From JBFWVD01 sp050246915 (GTDB taxonomy: Bacteria; Actinomycetota; Acidimicrobiia; Acidimicrobiales; Ilumatobacteraceae), in the NCBI GenBank assembly GCA_050246915.1, contig JBFWVD010000006.1, forward strand, positions 1-64,000: a stretch of DNA of 64,000 nucleotides, in the 5' to 3' direction. This document shows, piece after piece, positions 52,469-61,568 of this stretch. How positions within the stretch are numbered: the first letter of the stretch is position 1; every line of letters begins with the position of its first letter. Below the pieces are notes generated by a model. That model was not told the DNA's origin. It searched no databases and worked only from the letters and a program-made list of their open reading frames with translations. The position numbers and the translations under genes were made by a program.

Positions 52469-53326
52469 TCAGGGGCCGCGCTCGATCATCTCGTCACCGA
52501 ACCGATGCACCGCGTCGATCCGGCTCGCCAGATCGGGCCCGACTCCGAGGCCCAACACCGGGATGATCGCGGTGTCGACGCCCAACTCCTGCAGAGGCAA
52601 TGCAGCCCGAGCGCCCCGCAGGACCACCGTGGCGATCTCGAAGGGTTCCTCAGCGCGTGCACTCGCGGCGCGCAGCGATCGGAGCCGCTCCACCCGCTCC
52701 GCAGTTGTGTCGACGTCACGGTGTACGCCGATCCAGCCGTCGTGCCGTACCGCGCGCTCCATCGCCTGGGGAGTGTTGCCGCCGAGTAGCACCGGAATCC
52801 GCCCGCCAAACGCGGCGGGGCTCATCTGGACCGGGGCGAAGTCGTAGTGCTGCCCGTGGTACTCGACCATCTCTCCGGTCCACAGCAGGCGCAACACCTC
52901 GAGCATCTCATCGAACCGTCTGCCTCGCTGTGCGAACTGCTGCCCGACCAGTTCGAACTCCTCGGACATCCATCCGGTGCCGAAGCCACAGGACATCCGA
53001 CCCCGCGACAGGATCGAGGCGGTGCTGGTCAGTTTGGCCAGACTGATGGGATCTCGCAGCGGGGCGATGTACACCGCGGTGGTGAACCGAAGCGTCGTCG
53101 TCGCGGTGGCCATCGCTGCGATGGTGACCCACGGATCGGGCCAGGGGGTCTCGGGCTCCCACTTGATGCTGCCGTCACTGGTGTAGGGATAGGGCGACGA
53201 GATCTGCTGCGGGAAGACCAGATGGTCACCGAGTGCGATCCCGCCGAAGCCTGCCTCCTGCGCAGCCACAGCGATGGGCACCAGGTGCTCCACCTCGACC
53301 GATCCCGCCATCAACCACCACTGCAT
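52469..53326 (-). CDS. LLM-class F420-dependent oxidoreductase
   Basis: A 285-residue luciferase-like protein. QEAGFGGIALGDHLVFPQQ, RFTTAVYIAPLRDPISLAKL, SCGFGTGWMSEEFELVGQ and RIPVLLGGNTPQAMERAV match the smaller F420-dependent group often found next to acyl-CoA catabolic genes. ATG 53326 has a GGAGA site. It is the last gene of the minus-strand arm that includes the hydratase and MaoC genes, 28 bp from the hydratase stop. Confidence 0.86.
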   Translation of the reverse strand: MQWWLMAGSVEVEHLVPIAVAAQEAGFGGIALGDHLVFPQQISSPYPYTSDGSIKWEPETPWPDPWVTIAAMATATTTLRFTTAVYIAPLRDPISLAKLTSTASILSRGRMSCGFGTGWMSEEFELVGQQFAQRGRRFDEMLEVLRLLWTGEMVEYHGQHYDFAPVQMSPAAFGGRIPVLLGGNTPQAMERAVRHDGWIGVHRDVDTTAERVERLRSLRAASARAEEPFEIATVVLRGARAALPLQELGVDTAIIPVLGLGVGPDLASRIDAVHRFGDEMIERGP

Positions 53327-53353
53327 CAGATCTCCATCTCATTGCGTCCAGAC

Positions 53354-54166
53354 TCAGCGGCCGGTGAACCCGGGCTTCCGCTTCTCGCGTCCAGCCCGAC
53401 TGGCCTCCTTGAAGTCGTCGGAACGGCTCGAGACCTCGATGGCCATTCCCTCGTCCTCCAGATGACGGGTGAGGTCCACCGTCAACGAACGATGCACCAG
53501 CAGCTTCGCCAGCCCCACCGCCACGGTGGCCGCCGTCGCCAACTCCTGCGTCAAGGCTTCAGCCGTCGCGTCAACCTCGCTTGACGGGACTGCAGTATGG
53601 ATCATTCCCCATTGCGCGGCCTCGACTCCCGAGATGGTCCGGCCCAGCATGACCATTTGCTTGGCCCGCGCGACACCCACAAGATGCGACAACATCCATG
53701 CAACGCCGCTGTCGGGCGTGAAGCCGACACCGGTGAAGGGCGCTTTGAACCGCGCATCTTCGGCGGCGACCACGAAGTCCGATGCCAGCGCCAAACTCAG
53801 CCCCAAGCCCATCGCCCACCCCTGCACAGCGCACACGATCGGGACCTGCGTCTCGAGCATCGTGGGCACGAGGCGGTTCACCTGCCAACGCATCCGACGT
53901 TGTGTCGACCCGGCACGGGGCTTGTCGGTGCCACCACCGCGTTGGCCGAGGTCGAACCCCGACGTGAAGTTCTCGCCGGTGCCGCTGAGATGAATGACCC
54001 TCACCGACTCGTCGGAACCGGCTGCTTCGATGCACGCGTTGAGTGCCTGCACCATCTCGTCAGTGATGGCGTTGCGACGCTCTGGCCGATCGAGACGCAA
54101 GCGCAGCACCCCACCATCGTGGGCCACCACCAAGCCATCGGTATCAGGCGGGTACTCGCGGATCAT
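53354..54166 (-). CDS. Enoyl-CoA hydratase/isomerase family protein
   Basis: A 270-residue crotonase-fold protein. RLRLDRPERRNAITDEM is the N-terminal signature, and GENFTSGFDLG and VQGWAMGLGLSLALASDF are the CoA/oxyanion regions. FKAPFTGVGFTPDSGVAWML stands where the second catalytic acid is expected, and SDDFKEASRAGREKRKPGFTG is the usual C-terminus. It would hydrate or isomerise an enoyl-CoA. ATG 54166 overlaps the stop of the MaoC gene by one base (TGATG). The long open frame upstream of this start is not coding. Confidence 0.86.
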   Translation of the reverse strand: MIREYPPDTDGLVVAHDGGVLRLRLDRPERRNAITDEMVQALNACIEAAGSDESVRVIHLSGTGENFTSGFDLGQRGGGTDKPRAGSTQRRMRWQVNRLVPTMLETQVPIVCAVQGWAMGLGLSLALASDFVVAAEDARFKAPFTGVGFTPDSGVAWMLSHLVGVARAKQMVMLGRTISGVEAAQWGMIHTAVPSSEVDATAEALTQELATAATVAVGLAKLLVHRSLTVDLTRHLEDEGMAIEVSSRSDDFKEASRAGREKRKPGFTGR

Positions 54167-55461
54167 CAGCCGTGGTCCTTCGGATCGCCCTTGATGTCGG
54201 CAAAGCGGTGGACGAGCGCCTCGAGGCACTCCTGTGCATTGGTGGCGCCGCCGGGTGGTGTGGGCAGGCGGACCGGTCCGTGCTCGTGACTGGGCAACAA
54301 GATCTTGGCGTGACCGGGGCAGGTCATCTCGCCGCGCTGGTTCTCGCCCCACACCTCGAGATCGACCGCAGGGCTCCCCTGCTCATCGATGTACTTGTGC
54401 ACAACCTTGCCGCGCATCCAGTGTGTGTCACCGACGTAGTTGAAGCGCCGGAACTCCACGTTGAGCGACGACAGCCACGCGTCGTCTCCCATCCAATCGG
54501 TGCAGAGATGGATGAGCCAGGTCTCGCGCATGCGGCCGTAGTCGTAGATCGCCGGGCTACCGGCACGACGCGCCCACTCCTGGTCCCAGTGCACCCGCTG
54601 CTGCACATCCGGCACATTCAGATCGTCTCGGCGGAAGAAGCCCGGCACCCGTTGACGCTGATCGAACCCGAGACGTAGCGCCTTCACCCCGTAGAGACCC
54701 ATGCCCATACCGGTGTGCCACACCACGATGTCGGTGACCCGGAACGGACCCTTCACCAACTGCGGCAGCTCATCGCCCTCGTTCACGTCTTCCCACCAAC
54801 GCGTCTGAGCACCGCGTCGACGGGCCGACTCGCCGCGGATGGCGTCGTCGATCTCCGCGATCTGATCATCGGTGTACGGCTCGATCTTCACGCCGGCGTA
54901 CTTGTCGACGCCGGATTCGACCTTGGCCGCCACGGACTGGCGATCGGTGCGGATCATCAATCGATACTGGGCCGACAGCACCGTGCCCGGCGTTGCGAAC
55001 ACCTCACCGGTCCACTCGTGCACGACCCGATCGGCGAACTCACTCGACTTGTCGTGCACTCCGACCAGGGCGTTGCGACGGGATATCCGCATGCCCGGGC
55101 GGATGGGAGCCCACCATTCGCGATAGCCCCCCGAGTAATAGGCGTGCGCTCCCTTGAGCGGATCACCTTTCAGCAGGGCCCGAGAGTCGGCATCGAGCTC
55201 CACGACCTCGTTCTCGCCCACCAGCGTGTCGCCACCATTGAGCTGGGGCGGTGCGATGGGCCCACCCCACACCGTGCCGGCGGCATACGACGGATCGCAC
55301 CACAGCGGGTTGTCGTCGCCACAGGCCTCGGCGATGTGACGGAACGCGTCGGTACCGGGCTCGAGATACCACGGCGGCTGGGGATGTGGCTGGGCGATCC
55401 CGATGCGAGCCCGCAGCCGAGCCACGGCCTCATCGTTGATCGCCGACGGGCGTTCGCTCAT
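54166..55461 (-). CDS. MaoC/FAS1-like dehydratase-domain protein (double hotdog)
   Basis: A 431-residue protein with two hotdog-like halves. The N-terminal half starts RIGIAQPHPQPPWYLEPGTDAFRHI and has DNPLWCDPSYAAGTVWGGPIAPP, typical of actinobacterial FAS1-like dehydratases. The C-terminal half has GDTHWMRGKVVHKYIDEQG and LEVWGENQRGE, a MaoC-like strand pair. It probably hydrates or dehydrates an acyl-CoA. GGAGG 5 nt before ATG 55461 sets the start. First gene of the minus-strand arm, divergent from the acyl-CoA dehydrogenase gene. Confidence 0.82.
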   Translation of the reverse strand: MSERPSAINDEAVARLRARIGIAQPHPQPPWYLEPGTDAFRHIAEACGDDNPLWCDPSYAAGTVWGGPIAPPQLNGGDTLVGENEVVELDADSRALLKGDPLKGAHAYYSGGYREWWAPIRPGMRISRRNALVGVHDKSSEFADRVVHEWTGEVFATPGTVLSAQYRLMIRTDRQSVAAKVESGVDKYAGVKIEPYTDDQIAEIDDAIRGESARRRGAQTRWWEDVNEGDELPQLVKGPFRVTDIVVWHTGMGMGLYGVKALRLGFDQRQRVPGFFRRDDLNVPDVQQRVHWDQEWARRAGSPAIYDYGRMRETWLIHLCTDWMGDDAWLSSLNVEFRRFNYVGDTHWMRGKVVHKYIDEQGSPAVDLEVWGENQRGEMTCPGHAKILLPSHEHGPVRLPTPPGGATNAQECLEALVHRFADIKGDPKDHG

Positions 55462-55548
55462 GACGTCCTCCATCCCCATGTTCATCCCCCGTGCCTCGGT
55501 GGCGCAGCTTCCGAACACCATCGGACCGCCGGAGACCTCGATTGCTTC

Positions 55549-55561
55549 GTATACGATATAC
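55549..55561. promoter_or_regulatory. Candidate GntR operator in the divergent acyl-CoA cluster promoter
   Basis: GTATA-CGA-TATAC is a perfect 5+5 bp palindrome with a 3-nt spacer, in the 181-bp region between the divergent MaoC (55461) and acyl-CoA dehydrogenase (55643) genes. FadR-type GntR proteins commonly bind GT-N(n)-AC palindromes of this size, and a GntR gene is part of the plus-strand operon. It could also serve as AT-rich promoter -10 DNA. Confidence 0.5.
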
Positions 55562-55642
55562 ACGTCCGGCGTCGGCAGCGACCGATCGCCCAAGTGTTGT
55601 TGGGTCGGCGTGGGGACGATCAGTACGGAGAGGGGGAGTTCC

Positions 55643-56905
55643 GTGGCAGACAGCGAGCGGCTCGCGATCACTGCGACGTCCGGCGACGACGAGATCGAAG
55701 CGGCCGTGCGTCACTGGGTGGAGGACAACATCCCCGAGACGTGGCGCCAGGCGGCAACCATCGGTCACGATGCCATCCGCGCCGTGCGCTCCCGAGAGGC
55801 GTACAACGCGTGGTACCCGGTGTTCGCCGCCTCAGGTCTGGTGATGGCGACCTGGCCGGTCCCCTACGGCGGACTGGGACTCACACCGCGCCAGGCGCGC
55901 CTGGCCGAAATGGTCATCGCGCCGTTCAACCTCGGGCGTCTGAACCCGCTCGGACTCCACAATGCGGCGTCGGCTCTGTTCGCCCACGGCACCGAGGATC
56001 AGCGGTTGCGTTTCCTCCCGCCGATGGTGGCCAACGTGGAGCGTTGGTGCCAGATGTTCAGCGAGCCGAACGCCGGCTCCGATCTGGCGTCGTTGGCCAT
56101 GCGTGCCGAGCGCGACGGCGATGAGTGGATTCTCACCGGACAGAAGGTGTGGAGCACGTGGGCGCACGCGTCGGAGTTCGCCATCTGTCTCGCCCGCACC
56201 GATCCCAGTGTTCCCAAGCGCCAGGGCATCACCTACTTCATCGTCGATCTGCGAGCACCCGGAGTCGAGGTGCGACCGCTGCGACACATGGGCGGGTTGG
56301 TCGAATTCAACGAGGTATGGCTCGACGAGGTCCGCATCCCCGACTTCCATCGCATCGGCGCGGTGGGTGACGGATGGCGTGTCGCGGCGGCCACCTTGTC
56401 GGGGGAACGTCAGATGTCTGCGGGCTCGGGTTCCGGCGGTATGGAGCGCATCGGGGGTATGGGGGCCGATCATCTGATCGATCGGGTGCGGGACACCGCC
56501 CCATCGCCGATCGTGCGTCAACAGATCATGCGGGTCTACATCGAGGAGCGCATCCGACGTTGGACCAACGATCGGGTGCGTGCCACCGTGAAAGCGGGCG
56601 GAACTCCGGGTCCCGCCGCGTCCATCGGCAAGGTCCATCAAGGCTCACTGAATCAGGCCATCCAACGCACGGCCACCGACCTGCTCGGCCTCGACGCCAT
56701 CGCGTGGCCGACCGGGGCAGACTCGGACTGGACCAATTCGATGCCGCTCACGGTGAAGGGGATGTTCCGCAGCATCGCCAACACCATCGAAGGCGGCACC
56801 ACCGAGGTCAACAAGAACGTCCTCGGTGAGCAGATCCTCGGGCTTCCTCGCGAGCCCGACCAGTTCCACGGGCAGCCGTGGCAGGACATCCCTCGCAACG
56901 GTTGA
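55643..56905 (+). CDS. Acyl-CoA dehydrogenase
   Basis: A 420-residue dehydrogenase starting at GTG 55643 with GGGGGAG 4 nt upstream. WPVPYGGLGLTPRQARLAEM, FSEPNAGSDLASLAMRAERDG, LTGQKVWSTWAHAS and the C-terminal ANTIEGGTTEVNKNVLGEQILGL define the fold. The Glu in IEGGT is at the position of the classical catalytic base. It should introduce the 2,3 double bond into an acyl-CoA. It heads the plus-strand operon with two hydratases, a CoA ligase and the GntR regulator. Confidence 0.89.
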   Translation: MADSERLAITATSGDDEIEAAVRHWVEDNIPETWRQAATIGHDAIRAVRSREAYNAWYPVFAASGLVMATWPVPYGGLGLTPRQARLAEMVIAPFNLGRLNPLGLHNAASALFAHGTEDQRLRFLPPMVANVERWCQMFSEPNAGSDLASLAMRAERDGDEWILTGQKVWSTWAHASEFAICLARTDPSVPKRQGITYFIVDLRAPGVEVRPLRHMGGLVEFNEVWLDEVRIPDFHRIGAVGDGWRVAAATLSGERQMSAGSGSGGMERIGGMGADHLIDRVRDTAPSPIVRQQIMRVYIEERIRRWTNDRVRATVKAGGTPGPAASIGKVHQGSLNQAIQRTATDLLGLDAIAWPTGADSDWTNSMPLTVKGMFRSIANTIEGGTTEVNKNVLGEQILGLPREPDQFHGQPWQDIPRNG

Positions 56906-56928
56906 GCGAGGATGGCACAAGGAGAGCG

Positions 56929-57705
56929 ATGAGCGCCTACGACCACATCCGCATCGAGCGCCAGGGTCCGGTCGGCTGGCTCCTCAACGCTCGACCCGAA
57001 TCGGACAACGCCATGAACCGCGCCATGGCCGACGAGATTGCCGTTGCTTGGCGAGAGCTGGCGGCTGATCGAGACGTCCGGGTCATCGTGCACACCGGCG
57101 TCGGCAACGACTTCAGCGTCGGAGCCGACGTCGATGATCCCGCCTCCGAGGGCAATGGACGCAGGCAGTTCGATGCGACGTATCCCCCCGTGTGGAAGCC
57201 GGTCATCGCTGCTGTCAATGGGAATTGCGCGGGGGAGGCACTGCGCTTCATCGCTGGCGCCGACGTCGTTATCGCCGCATCCGACGCGCACTTCTACGAT
57301 CCGCAGGTCACCCTCGGGAATGCGTCACTCGAGGCGGTTGCGTTGATCAAGCGCATCCCCGCGGAAGCCGTGATGCGCATGGCGTTCATGGGTGCGCATG
57401 AACGCATCGACGCGTTGCGGGCACTCGAGATCGGGCTCATCTCCGAGGTCGTCGATCCTCCGGCCGAGCTGCGAGATCGAGCCCAAGTCCTGGCCGAGAC
57501 CATCGCGAGGAACTCACCGGCTGCCATGGCCGCCACGAAGAAGGCACTGTGGGGTGCATTCGATCTCGGCCTCACTGATGCCTGCCGAGCGGGCGCCGCC
57601 CATCTCGTGAGCTTGTGGGGTCACGCCGATCAGGCCGAAGGACCACGAGCGTTTGCCGAGAAGCGGGCGCCGGTGTGGCTGGAACTCGAGGGAGAGACCC
57701 GATGA
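56929..57705 (+). CDS. Enoyl-CoA hydratase/isomerase family protein
   Basis: A 258-residue crotonase-fold protein. ATG 56929 has AAGGAGA 3 nt upstream. LLNARPESDNAMNRAM, TGVGNDFSVGADVDD, VNGNCAGEALRFIAGADVV and FYDPQVTLGNASLEAV are the family blocks. The second-acid region reads NASLEA instead of the common GxxPGxG, so it may be an isomerase or a hydratase with altered mechanism. It overlaps the CoA ligase gene by 4 nt. Confidence 0.86.
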   Translation: MSAYDHIRIERQGPVGWLLNARPESDNAMNRAMADEIAVAWRELAADRDVRVIVHTGVGNDFSVGADVDDPASEGNGRRQFDATYPPVWKPVIAAVNGNCAGEALRFIAGADVVIAASDAHFYDPQVTLGNASLEAVALIKRIPAEAVMRMAFMGAHERIDALRALEIGLISEVVDPPAELRDRAQVLAETIARNSPAAMAATKKALWGAFDLGLTDACRAGAAHLVSLWGHADQAEGPRAFAEKRAPVWLELEGETR

Positions 57706-59102
57706 ACCTCGCCGATCTGCTCATCGACCATCCCTTCACCGATGAGCAACCTCTGTTGCACGATCTGCATCGATCGTGGACTGCGGGCGAAGCCCGCGAT
57801 GCGGTGTGCGCCCTGGCGGCGCAGATCATCGAACTCGATCTGGGTGGACGCGGGGTTGCGGTGAACCTCGACGGCGGCGTCGACGTGGTACTCGCCATGA
57901 ACGCCATCTGGCACGCCGGTTCGGTCTTCATCCCGGTCAACCCGCGCTTGCCGTCAGCAGCCGTCGATGAGTTGCTCGATCAACTGCGGCCGGCGGCGAT
58001 CATCACCGCCGCCGGAATCCGTCGACTCGATCATGAGCCCACCGTTTACGAGCCGGGCAGTGCGTTCGTGTTGTGGACCTCAGGCACCACCGGCCGACCC
58101 AAACCGGTGCTCCAGGGGCATGTCGGCTATCTCGAGTTCATCGACCGTGTGCTCGGGCCGCTTCGGGCGAAGGCCACCGATGCCGCCGGATCATCGACAC
58201 CGACCAAGCCGCCATCGCCGAACCTGATCCCTGTGTCGATGGCGCTCAATGCCGGCATCTACAACGCGCTGTTCGGTCTGCGCGCTGGAGCACCCCTGGT
58301 GCTCATGGACGGATGGTCCAACCAGGACTTCGCCACGCTCGTGCATCGCCATCAGATCCGCTCGACCATCCTCCCACCGGCGGCGATGGTGATGCTCGCC
58401 GACGATCCCGACATCGACACGCTCGAACCGCTGCGCTATGTCCGATCCATCACCGCTCCCCTCTCGCCGTTCCAAGCCCGCCGGTTCATGGACCGCTATG
58501 GGGTAACCGTGCTGAACGGCTACGGCCAAGCAGAGATCGGAGAGGTCGTCGGATGGACCGCGGCCGACGCCAAGGATCATCCCGAACGCCTGGGGGCGGC
58601 AGGTCGGCCACATCCGGGAGTGTCGGTTCGCATCGATGATCCTGATGCCAACGGTGTGGGCGAACTGCTCATCCGTCCACCTGCGCCGTACGCCGACGCG
58701 GTGCGGGCGACGTTGGCCGGTCGCCTGACCGATGACGATCACGTCCGATCCGGTGATCTTGCGCGCATCGACGAGGCGGGATTCGTGTGGATCGAGGGTC
58801 GCCTCACCGATCTCATCAATCGAGGCGGGAACAAGATCGTTCCGGAGGAAGTGGAAGAGGTCCTGACCGCCGTTGCGTCGGTGCGCGAGGCGGTCGTCGT
58901 GGCGGTACCCGACGATCGGCTCGGCCAGGTGCCTGTCGCCTTCGTCGTCGAACACCAACCGGTGAGCGACGCCGAACTCGAGGCGGCGTGTCGCGCCCAT
59001 CTCGTCGCGTACAAGGTCCCGGTCCGTTTCCACCGGGTCGACGCCATCCCTCGCAGTGAGGTCGGCAAGGTGCTACGTCGAGATTTGCACGAGCCGAGCT
59101 GA
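57702..59102 (+). CDS. AMP-dependent acyl-CoA synthetase/ligase
   Basis: A 466-residue adenylate-forming enzyme, a little shorter than usual. The phosphate-binding loop is LWTSGTTGRPKPV. NGYGQAEIGEVVGW is motif A5, SGDLARIDEAGFVWIEGRLTD carries the hinge and the Asp that binds ribose, and Lys456 in SEVGKVLRR is the catalytic Lys. It activates a carboxylic acid to its CoA thioester with ATP, feeding the flanking beta-oxidation enzymes. Start and stop of adjacent genes overlap (ATGA at 57702-57705). The acid is unknown. Confidence 0.88.
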   Translation: MNLADLLIDHPFTDEQPLLHDLHRSWTAGEARDAVCALAAQIIELDLGGRGVAVNLDGGVDVVLAMNAIWHAGSVFIPVNPRLPSAAVDELLDQLRPAAIITAAGIRRLDHEPTVYEPGSAFVLWTSGTTGRPKPVLQGHVGYLEFIDRVLGPLRAKATDAAGSSTPTKPPSPNLIPVSMALNAGIYNALFGLRAGAPLVLMDGWSNQDFATLVHRHQIRSTILPPAAMVMLADDPDIDTLEPLRYVRSITAPLSPFQARRFMDRYGVTVLNGYGQAEIGEVVGWTAADAKDHPERLGAAGRPHPGVSVRIDDPDANGVGELLIRPPAPYADAVRATLAGRLTDDDHVRSGDLARIDEAGFVWIEGRLTDLINRGGNKIVPEEVEEVLTAVASVREAVVVAVPDDRLGQVPVAFVVEHQPVSDAELEAACRAHLVAYKVPVRFHRVDAIPRSEVGKVLRRDLHEPS

Positions 59103-59106
59103 TGAC

Positions 59107-59820
59107 ATGAACAAGGGAGCAGCGACAACGCCGCCCGCCGTCTATGAGACCCTCGAGGTGTTCGTCGACGGGCCGGTGGGCTGGTTGGTCTTCAACCGCC
59201 CGTCGTCCGGGAACGCCATCAACTCCGTCATGTTCGAAGATCTCGAACGCGCATGGGCCGAACTCGATCGTGACCCGTCCGTGCGGGTCATCGTCAACAC
59301 CGGCAACGGCTCGGCGTTCCAGACGGGGTTGGACGTCATCGAGTTGGCCCGCAACAAGGAAGCCCTGCGGAAGAGCTCTCGCCAGACCCGTGACTTCACG
59401 CTCCGCATGACCGGCTGGCACTGCGGTGTCGGAAAGCCGGTGATCGCCGCTGTCAATGGAACCTGCGCGGGTGGCGGACTCCACTTCGTTGCCGACGCCG
59501 ACATCGTCGTCGCCGCGGACACGGCGACGTTCCTCGATCCGCATGTGTCGGTGGGACAGGTCTCGGCCTACGAGACCATCGGCCTGGTGGCCAAGGCCCG
59601 CGCGGAAGCCATCTTGCGTATGGCGCTGTTGGGCCGATACGAGCGCATCGGTGCACATCGCGCTCGCTCCCTCGGCATCTTGTCCGAGGTCGTCCCCGCG
59701 GAGACGCTGCGCGCCCACGCTCAGCAACTGGCGGAGACGATCGCTCGCCACGACCCCGAGGTGCTGCGTCAGGTGAAGGCCGCACTGTGGGGTGCCCTCG
59801 ACAAGCCGGTGAGGCCATGA
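59107..59820 (+). CDS. Enoyl-CoA hydratase/isomerase family protein
   Basis: A 237-residue crotonase-fold protein, a paralog of the one at 56929-57705 by its shared VNGTCAGGGLHFVADADIV- and ATFLDPHVSVGQVS-type blocks. It begins at ATG 59107, 4 nt after the ligase stop. The C-terminus is short, ending LRQVKAALWGALDKPVRP, so the last helix of the family is trimmed. It probably acts on the product of the dehydrogenase of the same operon. Overlaps the GntR gene by 4 nt. Confidence 0.85.
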   Translation: MNKGAATTPPAVYETLEVFVDGPVGWLVFNRPSSGNAINSVMFEDLERAWAELDRDPSVRVIVNTGNGSAFQTGLDVIELARNKEALRKSSRQTRDFTLRMTGWHCGVGKPVIAAVNGTCAGGGLHFVADADIVVAADTATFLDPHVSVGQVSAYETIGLVAKARAEAILRMALLGRYERIGAHRARSLGILSEVVPAETLRAHAQQLAETIARHDPEVLRQVKAALWGALDKPVRP

Positions 59821-60506
59821 ACACGGCCGCTGACAAGCGCCTGAGCACGAGCGACGAAGCGGCTCGACACATCCGGCGCATGATCTTCAACGGTGATGTG
59901 GCCCCGGGCGCGCGCATCCCCCAGGACGAGGTCGCGGAGGCGCTCGGCATCAGTCGCATCCCCGTGCGTGAAGCGTTGATCGGCCTCGAGCGCGATGGGC
60001 TCGTCACCATCGAGTTGTATCGGGGGGCGTTCGTGACGCCCATCGATGCCGACACCATCATCGATCACTATGCGCTGTACGGGCTCACCTTCGCCTTCGC
60101 CGCGAGGCGCGCCATCGAGCGGTCCGACCGGTCCAGCCTGTCGAGTGATCTTCGCGCCGTGCTCGCCGCGTTGAAGGCGACCGACGACACCGCCGAATTC
60201 ACGCGACTGGCCGTGCAGTTCAACCAGACGGTGGTGCGCGCTTCACGTTCGGCTCGAGTGAAGACATTGCTGCAATCACTGTCCGGGATCGTGCCTGGGG
60301 ACTTCTTCACGTCCGTTCCCGCGGCCATGCCGGCGGTTCGGCGGGGTTTGCAGCAGGTGGCCAAGGCCATCGCCGCCGGTGACATCGACGCCGCCGCGAC
60401 CGCATACCACCGTCAATACGCCCACGTCGCCGACGAGGCCGTCAACGTGTTCGCCGAGCGCGGTCTCCTCGCCAGCGATCAAGCGACCAACGGCGGTTCG
60501 TCGTAG
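59817..60506 (+). CDS. GntR-family transcriptional regulator (FadR-like, FCD domain)
   Basis: A 229-residue regulator. The N-terminal winged helix has DEAARHIRRMIFNGDVAPGARIPQDEVAEALGISRIPVREAL and VTIELYRGAFVTPID. The C-terminal all-helical FCD domain follows (HYALYGLTFAFAARRAIE, VRASRSARVKTLL, GDIDAAATAYHRQY). It is last in the acyl-CoA operon (ATGA overlap with the hydratase) and probably represses that operon, with an acyl-CoA or free acid as inducer. The palindrome at 55549-55561 is a likely site. Its 3' end overlaps the convergent Rieske gene by 28 bp. Confidence 0.89.
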   Translation: MNTAADKRLSTSDEAARHIRRMIFNGDVAPGARIPQDEVAEALGISRIPVREALIGLERDGLVTIELYRGAFVTPIDADTIIDHYALYGLTFAFAARRAIERSDRSSLSSDLRAVLAALKATDDTAEFTRLAVQFNQTVVRASRSARVKTLLQSLSGIVPGDFFTSVPAAMPAVRRGLQQVAKAIAAGDIDAAATAYHRQYAHVADEAVNVFAERGLLASDQATNGGSS

Positions 60507-61474
60507 AAGTTCCGCGCCCACTTGCGCAGCGCGCCATACGGCTTGGCATCTCGCTGCGCGAGCGCAGGGTGCTCGATGTAGATCTGATTGCGCCAGATGA
60601 CGAAGTCTTCCTCCGGCGTGACGAGATAGCGCCGCTCGACGAACGATCTCGTCCTGTCGGGCACGATCTCGCCAGTGTCCCCATCTTCCTTCGGCCACCA
60701 GATCGAGTAGTGCATGTCCGAGCAGGTGTCATCGACCGGCGTGGTGAACAGTGCGAGGCGATAGGTGTACGTCCCGGTGAAGATGGAGTAGGTCCCGCCG
60801 ACACCGAAGTTGACCGAGTCCAAGATGAGAGCCATCCGCTCACCGTCGCCGTCCGGAACCGGCCAGCCGGTTCGGGTCCGGAACTCATGATGGGTCATGT
60901 CGAAGTTCATCAGTACCGGATCGACCGTTGCCGCGTGCACATACCGGAAGTGGATTCCGTCGGGCGCGTTCTCCATCGGGATCTGCGGGTGCAACGGCTC
61001 GTTGCGCCACACCGCTGACAACTCGGGGTAGCACCGGTAGTAGTCGTCCGCATTGGCGGGCTGTTCGGGAAAGGCGTCGAACACGCTCGGCAGATCCCAG
61101 CTCGGTGGCTCACCGGTCGGGTGATGCCACACGAAGATGCAGCCGTTGAGCTCCTTGGTGACCCACGGTCGGATGGGATGGCTCGGGTTCGGGCGATCTT
61201 CGTACGGGATGAACCGGTTCACGCCATCGGGACCAAAACCCCACCCGTGATACGGGCACACGACACAGTCACCGACGACCTTTCCCCCGTGTCCGAGATG
61301 GGCACCGAGGTGCGGGCAATGGGCATCGAGGACGTGGACCTCGCCGCTTTCGTCGCGATAGCCCACCATGTGGCGACCGAAGTACTTCATGGGTCGCACG
61401 GTGGCCAGCGGGATGTCAGCCGACCAGGCGACCTGGAACCATCCGGTCGGACGCCATGTGAACGGGACCTTCAT
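60479..61474 (-). CDS. Rieske non-haem iron oxygenase, terminal component
   Basis: A 331-residue oxygenase alpha subunit. The Rieske [2Fe-2S] ligands are Cys53 and His55 (CPHLGAHL) and Cys73 and His76 (CVVCPYHGW). The mononuclear iron site is ENAPDGIHFRYVH, with Asp172, His175 and His180. Length and motif resemble KshA-type steroid 9-alpha-hydroxylases and other single-subunit oxygenases, which hydroxylate hydrophobic ring compounds using a separate reductase. No reductase gene is in the window. Convergent with the GntR gene (28-bp overlap), suggesting linked function. Confidence 0.88.
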   Translation of the reverse strand: MKVPFTWRPTGWFQVAWSADIPLATVRPMKYFGRHMVGYRDESGEVHVLDAHCPHLGAHLGHGGKVVGDCVVCPYHGWGFGPDGVNRFIPYEDRPNPSHPIRPWVTKELNGCIFVWHHPTGEPPSWDLPSVFDAFPEQPANADDYYRCYPELSAVWRNEPLHPQIPMENAPDGIHFRYVHAATVDPVLMNFDMTHHEFRTRTGWPVPDGDGERMALILDSVNFGVGGTYSIFTGTYTYRLALFTTPVDDTCSDMHYSIWWPKEDGDTGEIVPDRTRSFVERRYLVTPEEDFVIWRNQIYIEHPALAQRDAKPYGALRKWARNFYDEPPLVA

Positions 61475-61568
61475 CGCTACACCCCCTGCAGACTGTCCCG
61501 ATCATAGAGATCAATCTGGTGATGAGGGGCCGCTCGACGCTGCGTGGTGGCCGACCAACCCGAGAGGG

